A DNA stretch of 64,000 nt from Streptomyces tsukubensis (GTDB taxonomy: Bacteria; Actinomycetota; Actinomycetes; Streptomycetales; Streptomycetaceae). The notes beneath the pieces are model-generated. The model did not search any database. It was given only the letters and a program-made list of their open reading frames with translations, and was not told the origin of the DNA. Position numbers and translations under genes: made by a program. This document shows positions 9,474 through 16,891 of this stretch, piece by piece (position 1 is the first letter of the stretch; each line of letters starts with the position of its first letter). The stretch spans positions 2,006,501 through 2,070,500 of the forward strand of contig NZ_CP020700.1 in the NCBI RefSeq assembly GCF_003932715.1, given 5' to 3'.

Positions 9474-10409
9474 ATGTCCGTTCCCGAACTCATCCGTATC
9501 GTCACCCGTTCGTCTCCCATGGCCCTCGCCCAAGTCGAGCGGGTACGGGGCGAACTGGCCGCCCTGTACCCGGGGATCCGGACGGAGGTCGTCCCCGTGA
9601 CGACCTCCGGCGACCGCTGGATGGGTGATCTCGCCAAGCTCGGCGGGAAGGGTGCCTTCACCAAGGAGGTCGACGCGGCGCTGCTCGCCGGGGAGGCCGA
9701 TCTCGCGGTGCACTGCGTCAAGGACATTCCCGCCGACCGGCCCCTTCCCGCGGGGACCACCTTCGCCGCCTTCCTCGCCCGTGACGACATCCGGGACGCG
9801 TTGATCCACCCCGGCGGGCTCACCCTGGACCAACTGCCCCCGGGCACCAGGATCGGCACCTCGTCCGTGCGCAGGATCGCCCAGCTGGCTGCCTCCCACC
9901 CGGAGTTGGAGTGCGTCCCGATGCGGGGCAACGCCAACCGGCGGCTGGAGAAGCTGGCCGCCGGGGAGGCGGATGCCCTACTGCTGGCGGCGGCCGGGCT
10001 GGAACGCATCGGGCGCACCGACGTGATCAGCGAAATCCTCTCCGTCGAGACCATGTGTCCGCCGATCGGCGCGGGCATTCTGGCCCTTCAGTGCCGTGAG
10101 GCGGACACCGCGACCATCGACCTGGTCAGCGCGCTGGGCTCACCGGCCACCCATCGGGAGGCGACGGCCGAGCGGATGCTCCTCCATGTGCTCCAGGGGC
10201 ACTGCAACTCCCCCATCGCCGGCTATGCCCGGGCCGAACGCGGCGGAGAGCTGTCCCTGCGCGCCAAGGTCTTCACTCCCGACGGCAAGCGGGTGCTCAA
10301 CGCCCATGAGTGGGCCGGTCCCCTCGACCCGGCGACGCTGGGCACCTCCGTCGCGGTGGCACTGCTGCGGCAGGGCGCCCGGGAGCTGATCGACGGCATT
10401 CCGCACTGA
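9474..10409 (+). CDS. hemC: Hydroxymethylbilane synthase (porphobilinogen deaminase), second-copy type
   Basis: The enzyme polymerises four porphobilinogens into hydroxymethylbilane for tetrapyrrole synthesis. The 311-aa product keeps [13 protein letters not shown] at the start, K-G-A-F-T-K-E-V and A-V-H-C-V-K-D-I-P near residues 55-90, and G-T-S-S-V-R-R near 128-134. The cofactor-attachment cysteine is in [12 protein letters not shown] at C244, so the dipyrromethane cofactor can still be bound. The canonical site is G-G-C-x-x-P-I-G, so this copy is divergent. It stands alone, away from hemA/hemB, and Streptomyces commonly carry two hemC genes, so this is probably the accessory copy. ATG 9474 is preferred over ATG 9462, which adds only M-V-F-R. 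Confidence 0.88.
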   Translation: MSVPELIRIVTRSSPMALAQVERVRGELAALYPGIRTEVVPVTTSGDRWMGDLAKLGGKGAFTKEVDAALLAGEADLAVHCVKDIPADRPLPAGTTFAAFLARDDIRDALIHPGGLTLDQLPPGTRIGTSSVRRIAQLAASHPELECVPMRGNANRRLEKLAAGEADALLLAAAGLERIGRTDVISEILSVETMCPPIGAGILALQCREADTATIDLVSALGSPATHREATAERMLLHVLQGHCNSPIAGYARAERGGELSLRAKVFTPDGKRVLNAHEWAGPLDPATLGTSVAVALLRQGARELIDGIPH

Positions 10410-10448
10410 GACCGGAACGGCCCGGTGGCGGCCCCGGGGGGTGTCGAG

Positions 10449-10480
10449 CCGGTGTCCCCGCCGCGCTGCGGGGACACCGG
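10449..10480. terminator. Terminator between convergent genes
   Basis: Perfect 12-bp stem CCGGTGTCCCCG (10449-10460) and CGGGGACACCGG (10469-10480), 8-nt loop, between hemC (+) and the 95-aa gene (-). Confidence 0.8.
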
Positions 10481-10515
10481 TTCACCGCGTCCGGACCCGA
10501 CCGGACGCGGTCCGC

Positions 10516-10803
10516 TCAACGGCCGTAACGGATCAGCGCCCTGACCATCCGGCAGGTGGAGTCCGACGGCGGGTGGACACCGATATGGTCCGCTGTCGTC
10601 CGGATCCGGACATTGTCCGCGGTCGCCGGGTGGTAGACGCCCGAGTCCAACAGGGCTATCGCCAGGCGCATCGCCTTGAGCCGGCGGTTGTGCGTCACAT
10701 ACCACTCGCGCGGCCGACCGGCCGGGAGGGGCGTCTTCGTCAGGGGGGCGGACGCCGCGGTATGCCCCGCGGCGGGCTTCCTCATAAGTCTGGATACGGC
10801 CAT
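10516..10803 (-). CDS. Conserved hypothetical protein (95 aa)
   Basis: Starts at ATG 10803 (M-A-V-S-R-L-M-R-K) after a clear CTGGAGG ribosome site. The body has W-Y-V-T-H-N-R-R-L-K-A-M-R-L-A-I-A-L-L-D-S-G-V-Y and ends S-T-C-R-M-V-R-A-L-I-R-Y-G-R. It is basic and helical, with no signal peptide or transmembrane segment. I recognise the N-R-R-L-K-A-M-R-L-A pattern as recurring in Streptomyces proteins of unknown function but can assign no activity. It is divergent from the ArsC-like gene with 109 bp between starts. Confidence 0.7.
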   Translation of the reverse strand: MAVSRLMRKPAAGHTAASAPLTKTPLPAGRPREWYVTHNRRLKAMRLAIALLDSGVYHPATADNVRIRTTADHIGVHPPSDSTCRMVRALIRYGR

Positions 10804-10912
10804 CGACAACCTCCAGTTGCGGTGGCGGGACCATCCCGAACTGATGTCCATTCTACTGGGGGCCACTGACAATCGGCCCTGGCCAGACGGGGTGCACGCT
10901 ACCGTTGAGGCC

Positions 10913-11287
10913 ATGGAGATCTGGATCAATCCCGCCTGTTCCAAATGCCGCGGCGCCCTCGGTCTGCTCGATGCGGAAGGGGCTTCGTACACCGTTCGCC
11001 GCTATCTGGAGGACGTACCGGACGCCGCCGAGATCCGGGAAGTGCTCACACGGCTCGGGCTGGAGCCGTGGGACATCACCCGCACCCAGGAGGCGGCCGC
11101 CAAGGAGCTGGGCCTGAAGGACTGGCCGCGCGACGAGGCCTCGCGCGACCGCTGGGTGGAGGCGCTCGCCGCCCACCCCAAGCTGATCCAGCGGCCGATC
11201 ATCACCGCCGACGACGGGACCGCGGTGATCGGCCGGACGGACGAGGCCGTCCGGGACGCCCTGCAGCGCGGCAGCGGGCGCCCCTGA
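10913..11287 (+). CDS. ArsC/Spx-like glutaredoxin-fold protein (arsenate reductase family)
   Basis: The product is 124 aa. It begins MEIWINPACSKCRGAL with a CxxC at C9/C12, and later has R-P-I-I-T-A-D-D-G-T-A-V-I-G-R near residues 92-106. This is the typical ArsC family pattern P-A-C-S-K-C and R-P-I-x-x. Family members reduce arsenate with glutaredoxin/glutathione, or act as Spx-like regulators. No other ars gene is nearby, and the CSKC pair (rather than CGTS as in plasmid ArsC) suggests a general thiol role. ATG 10913 has only a weak ribosome site (TTGAGGCC). Confidence 0.8.
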   Translation: MEIWINPACSKCRGALGLLDAEGASYTVRRYLEDVPDAAEIREVLTRLGLEPWDITRTQEAAAKELGLKDWPRDEASRDRWVEALAAHPKLIQRPIITADDGTAVIGRTDEAVRDALQRGSGRP

Positions 11288-11336
11288 CGCCGACGGGTCC
11301 CTCCGGAGTCCGGAGCTGTGGCCGCCCGGTCGGCTC

Positions 11337-12314
11337 TCACCGCTTTCCCAGACGCTCCTCGGCCTCCGCCAGGATCTCCGTCAGGCGCAGACCGAAGCGG
11401 ATATCGCAGTCGTCCGGCCGGCCCGTGCGCACGCTCTCCACAAGGGCGTCCACCGCGGCATGGAACGCGGACACGGAACCGGCCCATCGGGGCAGGGTCG
11501 CCGGGCCCTGGTCACCCAGGAGCTCAAGGTGCACACCGGCCGCTTTCGGTGGGGCGCTCAGGCCCAGCGTCGCCGTACTGGAGGCGCCCGAGGCATGGCG
11601 CAGGGCCAGATGGACCGTGTCCTCGGGGCCCCGGAAGGCCGTCACCTCGGTCACCTCGCCCAGGACCGGTATCAGCACGGACAGCACATGCGGACCCAGA
11701 TCCCATAGACCGCCCTTCTCCCGCCGCCAGGGCGAGGCCGCGAACCGATGGTCGGACGCGGGGTCGTACAGCGAGCCCAGCCAGCGGGCCGACGCGGTGA
11801 ACCAGCCGCCCGTCGCGGACTGTTCGGCTGTCCAGGCGCGGGTCGCCGGGGCGAATCGGAGGGTGCAGAAGACCACCGAGGCGACACCCGCGGCGGCCAC
11901 CGCGTCCGCCGCCGCCCGGGCCTCGCGCACACCGGTCGCCACCGGCTTGTCCAGCAGCACATGGCATCCGGCCCGGGCCGCCCGGACCACCAGGGGCGCC
12001 TGCACATCCGGTGGCACCGCGAAGGCGACCGCGTCGCAGGCCGCGAGCAGTTCGCCGAGACCCTCCTCGCCGTCGTACGCAGTGGTGTCCCAGGTGTCGG
12101 CGAGCGCTCGGGCGGCCTCCGGGCGGCGGGCCCATATCCCGGCGAACACCACACCGTCGTGGGACGCGAGGGCGGGCGCCTGGGTCTCCTCGGCCCACGG
12201 CCCCGCGCCGACAAGACCGACCCGGAGCCGCCCCTGCGCCCCGGTCCCCTGCCCCGATGCCCCTTCCGGGGATGCCGCTGGTGCTGATGCCGACGTCTGC
12301 TCTTCTTCCGTCAT
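11337..12314 (-). CDS. Gfo/Idh/MocA family NAD(P)-dependent oxidoreductase
   Basis: The product is 325 aa from ATG 12314. A 30-residue disordered start (T-E-E-E-Q-T-S-A-S-A) precedes the Rossmann motif R-V-G-L-V-G-A-G-P-W-A near residues 31-41. The catalytic E-K-P of the family appears as D-K-P (L-L-D-K-P-V-A-T) near residue 125. The C-terminal half carries the expected mixed-sheet domain (W-R-R-E-K-G-G-L-W-D-L-G-P-H), including the GGxxxDxGxH-type signature. The substrate is likely a sugar or polyol derivative but cannot be told. It converges on the ArsC-like gene and diverges from the vWA gene. Confidence 0.85.
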   Translation of the reverse strand: MTEEEQTSASAPAASPEGASGQGTGAQGRLRVGLVGAGPWAEETQAPALASHDGVVFAGIWARRPEAARALADTWDTTAYDGEEGLGELLAACDAVAFAVPPDVQAPLVVRAARAGCHVLLDKPVATGVREARAAADAVAAAGVASVVFCTLRFAPATRAWTAEQSATGGWFTASARWLGSLYDPASDHRFAASPWRREKGGLWDLGPHVLSVLIPVLGEVTEVTAFRGPEDTVHLALRHASGASSTATLGLSAPPKAAGVHLELLGDQGPATLPRWAGSVSAFHAAVDALVESVRTGRPDDCDIRFGLRLTEILAEAEERLGKR

Positions 12315-12395
12315 GCGCCCAGTCTGCCCATCGCCCGCCGTCCGGGTCCCGTTTTATCCACAGCGCCGGACAATCATGCGATGTTAGTTTGAACC

Positions 12396-12482
12396 GACCG
12401 GCCGCGGGACTCCGGTGCGACTTCCGGAACTTGCCTCTGAAGCACTGTTTGCGCTGATCGCACCCCCATTCCCCGGCCGGTC
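12396..12482 (+). ncRNA. Possible structured RNA or leader upstream of the vWA gene (speculative)
   Basis: GACCGGCCG (12396-12404) pairs perfectly with CGGCCGGTC (12474-12482), closing an 87-nt segment. Inside are smaller hairpins: TCCGG/CCGGA around 12411-12428 and TGCG-CTGAT-CGCA around 12450-12462. The region is less GC-rich than its surroundings and lies in the 230-bp gap between the oxidoreductase (-) and the Ro60-like vWA gene (+). Bacterial Y RNAs have a long terminal stem and lie next to Ro60 genes, so I flag it. In GC-rich DNA such a stem can occur by chance. Confidence 0.25.
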
Positions 12483-12546
12483 TCTTCCTGCCCGGGCGCC
12501 CTCCGGGTGCTGTGGTGTTCGTGGAGTGGAGTGGACGGAGGCCGTG

Positions 12547-14205
12547 GTGTCCGTGGAACCCGCAGAGTCGGTGCAGCCCGCAATGCCGGTGCAGTCCGCA
12601 GGGTCGGTACGGTCCGCCGCGTCCGCAAGGCCCGTGCCGCCGCAGGACCCCACCGAAACCACCTCCACCGGAGAGCTCCGCGCCGGTCTCGTCGCCGCCG
12701 AGGACCTGCTCCTCTTCGTCAACGCGGCGATCACCGCCACCGGTCAGCGCGAGTTCCGCTCCGACGCCGCCGAACAGCAGCTGTCACTCGCCTTTCTCCA
12801 TGAGTACGTGCAGGTCAACCACCGCTCCCTCTACGCCGCGGCACTCGCCCTCGACATCAACGACCACAACGCGGCCCTGATCGTCGAACGACTGCTCCGC
12901 ACCGCGCGCGAGGCCACGGCCGAGCAGAAGCGCACCGAGGGCCGGCTGATCGCGGCGCGGCTCGCGCTGCTCCCGCCGCAGCGCGTCTACCGGCTCTTCC
13001 GGGCACTCCGCACCGCCGGAGTGAACAACCGCCGCACGCGCGCCGTCCAGCGGGACTGGCTGGCGGCCCGGCCGGATCTCGGTCTCGACGCGGTGAAATA
13101 CCGGCGGTGGCTGAAGTCCGCGGTCCGTCACTCCCATCCCCCGGCCCGGGTACTCGACAGCGGGGCGCTCTCCGCCGGCCGCGCGGGCGAGCTGGGCGAC
13201 TTCCTCTTCCGGCCCGGCATCCGGACCCGCTACGGCCATCCCCTCCTCGACGCCTACCGCCGCGCCCACTACGAGCAGCAGGCGGTCTACGAGCTGCCGT
13301 TCACCGTCGCCGAGGGGTTCGCCGCCCGCCACCGCGTTCCACGGGAGCGTTTCCTCGAACGGATCGCGCCCCGGATGACCCGGCTGGAGAAGCTGCGCAC
13401 AACCGAGGCGACCGGAGGCCGTACCGGTGAACGGGAGCTGTCGGAGCTGCCGCTCACCCGGCTCGCGCTGTACGCCCTCTCCCTGCCCCGCGCCGAGCGG
13501 GCGGCCCGCCGGACCGTGCTGACGGCCGCGCTGCGGTCGGCCGCCCGGCGCTCCGCGGGGGCCGGCGCGGGCAGCTGGGGCCGGGTCTCGGCCGTACTGG
13601 ACGACAGCTACTCCTCGTACGGTTCCGGGGTCAAACGGCGCCGTCCCCTCGCGGTGGCGCTGGCCGCGCACTTCCTGCTGGAAGCGCTCGCCGCGACGTA
13701 CCGCCCCCACTGGACGTCGGGTCTGACCGATCCGCTGATGGCGCACCCCGTGGGACCGACGCCGCTCGGCACGCGGATCCTCGACGCCCTGGAGGACTCC
13801 CCCGACCGGCTGGTGATCGTGTCGGACGGCTGGGACAACGCACCGCCCGGGCTGGCGGGCGAGGTGCTGCGGCTGTGGCGCACCGCGCTGGACCCCGGGC
13901 GGGCCACGGCGGTCGTCCATGTGAACCCCGTCTACGACGCGGCGGGGTACGACGTCCGGCGGCTCGCGCCGTCGGTGCCGACGGTGGGGATCCGGGACGC
14001 GGAGGATCTGCCGGCGCTGGTGGAGGTCGGGCAGTTCACCGAGGGCCGTACGGGCCCGGCGGAGCTGCGGGCCTATCTGGACCGCCGCACGGAACGGTTT
14101 CTGCGAAGGTACGAGCGGCACCTGCCGGACGAAGGCAGGGGCAGGGGCGGGGGCAGGAACGGGAGCGGGAGCGGGTACGACGGCGGGAAGGCGGGGCGGG
14201 TATGA
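12547..14205 (+). CDS. Helical-repeat plus von Willebrand A domain protein, Ro60/TROVE-like architecture
   Basis: The product is about 552 aa. The start is uncertain: GTG 12547 lies 5 bp after GGAGG, and GTG 12415 and GTG 12553 are alternatives. Residues 1-50 are a V/S/A-rich low-complexity tail. Residues 60-330 are alpha-helical with Arg-rich stretches (R-T-A-G-V-N-N-R-R-T-R-A-V-Q-R-D-W). From about 345 a vWA fold follows, with MIDAS motif D-D-S-Y-S-S at 352-357 and V-I-V-S-D-G-W-D-N near 423-430. The tail is Gly/Arg-rich. A helical ring followed by a MIDAS-bearing vWA domain is the layout of Ro60 (TROVE) RNA-binding proteins, but I cannot prove homology by eye. The stop overlaps the next start (ATGA), so the two proteins are translationally coupled and probably act together. 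Confidence 0.7.
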   Translation: MSVEPAESVQPAMPVQSAGSVRSAASARPVPPQDPTETTSTGELRAGLVAAEDLLLFVNAAITATGQREFRSDAAEQQLSLAFLHEYVQVNHRSLYAAALALDINDHNAALIVERLLRTAREATAEQKRTEGRLIAARLALLPPQRVYRLFRALRTAGVNNRRTRAVQRDWLAARPDLGLDAVKYRRWLKSAVRHSHPPARVLDSGALSAGRAGELGDFLFRPGIRTRYGHPLLDAYRRAHYEQQAVYELPFTVAEGFAARHRVPRERFLERIAPRMTRLEKLRTTEATGGRTGERELSELPLTRLALYALSLPRAERAARRTVLTAALRSAARRSAGAGAGSWGRVSAVLDDSYSSYGSGVKRRRPLAVALAAHFLLEALAATYRPHWTSGLTDPLMAHPVGPTPLGTRILDALEDSPDRLVIVSDGWDNAPPGLAGEVLRLWRTALDPGRATAVVHVNPVYDAAGYDVRRLAPSVPTVGIRDAEDLPALVEVGQFTEGRTGPAELRAYLDRRTERFLRRYERHLPDEGRGRGGGRNGSGSGYDGGKAGRV

Positions 14206-15350
14206 GCGGGCTGGACATGACCGGGCTGACCACAGGCCCGGCACAGGTGTGGGGCGGTATCCGGCTGGTGCCCCTGCTGCGCGACGCGCCCGTCGCGGGG
14301 CTCAGGCTCCACCGCGACCTCGGCACAGCCGCAGAAGACGACCCCGACGACCCGTGCGACGGCCCCTGGCGTGTCTCGTACGTTCCGCACGCCTTCGTCG
14401 CCGACTGGTCGGGCGACGGGGCTCACGGCGCCGCGTACGGCACCCGGCTCGGCCCCGGCAGCGGTACGGCGGACCCCGTCCGCATCCCGGTCTCCCCCCG
14501 CAGGCATCTGACCCGCCGGGTCCGTGAGCAGGGCCGTCGCGGCCGTGTGCCCCGGGCCACGGACCGGCTGCGGTTCCTGCCGCTCCAACTGGCGCTGGCG
14601 GGCTATCTTTCCCTCCACTTCCGCGGCCCGTCGACCGCCTGGGACGAGTGGTCGCGGTCGGCGCTGCAGCGCGGACTGTCGCCCCGGGAGGAAGCGGCGT
14701 ACGCCGGAGCGTCCGTACCCGGGCTCGGTGAGGCACTGCGGGTCTTCGAGATCCACCCGCGGCAGTGCGGCGTGCTGCTGTACGCGGCCGATGCCCTCGC
14801 CGCCGCCTTCGTGGTCCCGCACCCCGCCGACTACCGCGCCCTGCACGGCACGCTGGTGGAGGATCTGTACGGGGAGCTGGTGTACCAGTACGCGTACTAC
14901 GCCCGTCCGCTGCCCGCGTTCGAGGCCCGGCTCGGCGACGGGCGGAGCGTACGGACCACGGCGGATCTGCGGGCCGCGGCCCGCCGGGCCGAGACCGAGT
15001 GGCGCCGCGACCACGACTCGATACTGGCCGCGGGGCTGCTCACCGACGGCTACCGCTTCGAGCGGGTGTACGCCATGGACGGGTTCACCCTCCAGCGGTT
15101 CCTGCCGGGGTTCGTACCAGGGCGGGAGCAGCACATCGGGGAGCTGATCCGGGACCACAAGGGACGGACTGCCTATCTGAAGACGTTCCGGCTCTCGGAG
15201 GTCCAGGTGCGGCGGGGGCATCTGCTGGACGCCCTGCACCGGGAGGACTGGCATCCGGGGCGGACCGCGGAGGCTCTGGGGACGTCCGTCGAGGAGCTGG
15301 CGCGGCGGATCCGGAGCGCGGGATTCGGATCGCTGCTGAAGCACGGCTGA
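14202..15350 (+). CDS. Partner of the vWA protein, unknown domain with C-terminal HTH-like tail
   Basis: The product is 382 aa. ATG 14202 overlaps the preceding stop by 4 bp. The N-terminal 200 residues contain G-G-I-R-L-V-P-L-L-R-D, S-Y-V-P-H-A-F-V-A-D-W and R-L-R-F-L-P-L-Q-L-A-L-A-G-Y-L-S. The middle has F-E-I-H-P-R-Q-C-G-V-L-L-Y-A-A-D. The end, H-R-E-D-W-H-P-G-R-T-A-E-A-L-G-T-S-V-E-E-L-A-R-R-I, reads like a Fis/HTH_8 helix-turn-helix. I suspect relation to the ARPP-2 family, which was described from predicted RNA-repair and conflict operons containing TROVE/vWA proteins, but this is from memory and unverified. There are no membrane segments. The downstream neighbour is glnII, which has its own GlnR-controlled promoter. 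Confidence 0.65.
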   Translation: MSGLDMTGLTTGPAQVWGGIRLVPLLRDAPVAGLRLHRDLGTAAEDDPDDPCDGPWRVSYVPHAFVADWSGDGAHGAAYGTRLGPGSGTADPVRIPVSPRRHLTRRVREQGRRGRVPRATDRLRFLPLQLALAGYLSLHFRGPSTAWDEWSRSALQRGLSPREEAAYAGASVPGLGEALRVFEIHPRQCGVLLYAADALAAAFVVPHPADYRALHGTLVEDLYGELVYQYAYYARPLPAFEARLGDGRSVRTTADLRAAARRAETEWRRDHDSILAAGLLTDGYRFERVYAMDGFTLQRFLPGFVPGREQHIGELIRDHKGRTAYLKTFRLSEVQVRRGHLLDALHREDWHPGRTAEALGTSVEELARRIRSAGFGSLLKHG

Positions 15351-15392
15351 AGCACGGGGCCCACAAGAAGGAGGGGCGGGCCGTCCACGGGC

Positions 15393-15430
15393 GTAACACG
15401 GGGTTCACAACCGGGCAACGGGTGGGAAAT
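15393..15430 (+). promoter_or_regulatory. GlnR box upstream of glnII
   Basis: GTAAC (15393-15397), TTCAC (15404-15408), GCAAC (15415-15419) and GAAAT (15426-15430) with three 6-bp spacers match gTnAc-n6-GaAAc repeated. The box ends 54 bp before the glnII start and lies within 80 bp of the upstream stop. The arrangement closely resembles the glnII site I recall from S. coelicolor. Confidence 0.88.
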
Positions 15431-15484
15431 CGCCCGTTGACAAGCTGCTGAGCGACCCTGCTGCACCCGCAAAGGATGAGGCCC

Positions 15485-16504
15485 GTGACCATCAAGGCTG
15501 AGTACATCTGGATCGACGGCACCGAGCCGACGGCCAAGCTGCGTTCCAAGACCCGGATCCTTCCGGCCGGCGCGGAGCTTCCCATCTGGGGTTTCGACGG
15601 GTCCAGCACCAACCAGGCCGAGGGCCACGCCTCGGACCGCGTACTGAAGCCGGTGTACTCCTGCCCGGACCCGATCCGCGGCGGCGACCACCTCCTCGTC
15701 CTGTGCGAGGTCCTCAACACGGATATGACGCCGCACTCCTCCAACACCCGGGCCGGGCTGGTGGAGATCGCCGAGCAGTTCGCCGGGCAGGAGCCGATCT
15801 TCGGCATCGAGCAGGAGTACACCTTCTTCGACGGTGACCGTCCGCTCGGCTTCCCCGTCGGCGGTTTCCCGGCGCCCCAGGGCGGCTACTACTGCGGTGT
15901 CGGCGTGGACGAGATCCACGGGCGGGATGTGGTCGAGGCCCATCTGGAGAACTGTCTGACCGCCGGTCTCGGTATCTCGGGCATCAACGCCGAGGTGATG
16001 CCGGGCCAGTGGGAGTTCCAGGTCGGCCCGCTCCCGCCGGTCGAGGTGGCGGACCAGCTGTGGATCGCCCGCTGGCTGCTCTACCGCACCGCCGAGGACT
16101 TCAAGGTGGCCGCGACCCTGGACCCGAAGCCGGTGAAGGGCGACTGGAACGGCGCGGGGGCGCACACCAACTTCTCGACGAAGGCGATGCGGGAGTCGTA
16201 CGACGCGATCATCACCGCCTGCGAGTCGCTGGGCGAGGGCTCCAGGCCGCTGGACCACGTCAAGAACTACGGCGCGGGCATCGACGACCGGCTCACCGGT
16301 CTGCACGAGACGGCGCCGTGGAACGAGTACAGCTACGGCGTTTCGGACCGGGGCGCCTCGGTCCGTATCCCGTGGCAGGTCGAGAAGGACGGCAAGGGGT
16401 ACATCGAGGACCGCCGGCCGAACGCGAACGTCGACCCGTACGTCGTCACCCGGCTGCTCGTGGAGACGTGCTGCACGGCTCTGGAGAAGGCCGGGCAGGT
16501 CTGA
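15485..16504 (+). CDS. glnII: Glutamine synthetase type II
   Basis: Eukaryotic-type decameric GS, 339 aa. The start M-T-I-K-A-E-Y-I-W-I-D-G-T-E-P is the standard GSII N-terminus, which is why I take GTG 15485 rather than ATG 15476. Later motifs are W-G-F-D-G-S-S-T-N-Q-A near residue 38, E-Q-E-Y-T-F near 111, M-P-G-Q-W-E-F-Q-V-G near 170, and N-G-A-G-A-H-T-N-F-S-T near 220. It has no adenylylation loop, so GlnE does not act on it and control is transcriptional through the GlnR box. It complements GlnA under nitrogen limitation. Confidence 0.97.
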   Translation: MTIKAEYIWIDGTEPTAKLRSKTRILPAGAELPIWGFDGSSTNQAEGHASDRVLKPVYSCPDPIRGGDHLLVLCEVLNTDMTPHSSNTRAGLVEIAEQFAGQEPIFGIEQEYTFFDGDRPLGFPVGGFPAPQGGYYCGVGVDEIHGRDVVEAHLENCLTAGLGISGINAEVMPGQWEFQVGPLPPVEVADQLWIARWLLYRTAEDFKVAATLDPKPVKGDWNGAGAHTNFSTKAMRESYDAIITACESLGEGSRPLDHVKNYGAGIDDRLTGLHETAPWNEYSYGVSDRGASVRIPWQVEKDGKGYIEDRRPNANVDPYVVTRLLVETCCTALEKAGQV

Positions 16505-16526
16505 CGTACCGTCGGCAGATCATGGA

Positions 16527-16556
16527 GGGGCGCACGCCGGGGACGGCGTGCGCCCC
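16527..16556 (+). terminator. Terminator after glnII
   Basis: GGGGCGCACGCC (16527-16538) pairs with GGCGTGCGCCCC (16545-16556), loop GGGGAC, followed by TTCT. Perfect 12-bp stem 23 bp after the stop. Confidence 0.88.
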
Positions 16557-16680
16557 TTCTGCCGTCCGCTCCTCCGCCCTCTCCCGGCGGCCCAAACCTC
16601 CCGCCGGTGTGATGAGACAGGCATCTCGATGGGTGAGAGGAGCCCTCCTTCACGGGGAGTTCATCTGGTTCAATGAGCAC

Positions 16681-16800
16681 ATGACCGGCTTCCAGAACTC
16701 CGTGACGGGTCCCAGCGACCTCGAACCGTTCTGGCCTTCCCGGCAGCACCACGACTTCGACCGGGTGTGTTGCCGCGCGATGAACGCGCGGGCCCTCTAA
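16681..16800 (+). CDS. Candidate small ORF upstream of the glnRII-like gene (39 aa)
   Basis: ATG 16681 opens a 39-codon frame beginning M-T-G-F-Q-N-S-V-T-G-P-S-D-L-E-P-F-W-P-S and ending R-V-C-C-R-A-M-N-A-R-A-L. The frame is open upstream to an ATG at 16611, so the start is unsure, and the ribosome site is weak. The tandem cysteines near the end, with the short hairpins CCGG-TCTT-CCGG and GGCC-TTC-GGCC shortly after the stop, resemble actinobacterial Cys-type leader peptides. It ends 91 bp before the regulator. It may instead be non-coding upstream sequence. Confidence 0.4.
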   Translation: MTGFQNSVTGPSDLEPFWPSRQHHDFDRVCCRAMNARAL

Positions 16801-16891
16801 AACCGGTCTTCCGGCCTTCGGCCAGCGCGCACGACGTACGTCCGTACCACCGACTCGTCGAACCCTCCGCGCGAAAGAGAGCTGACCTCTC

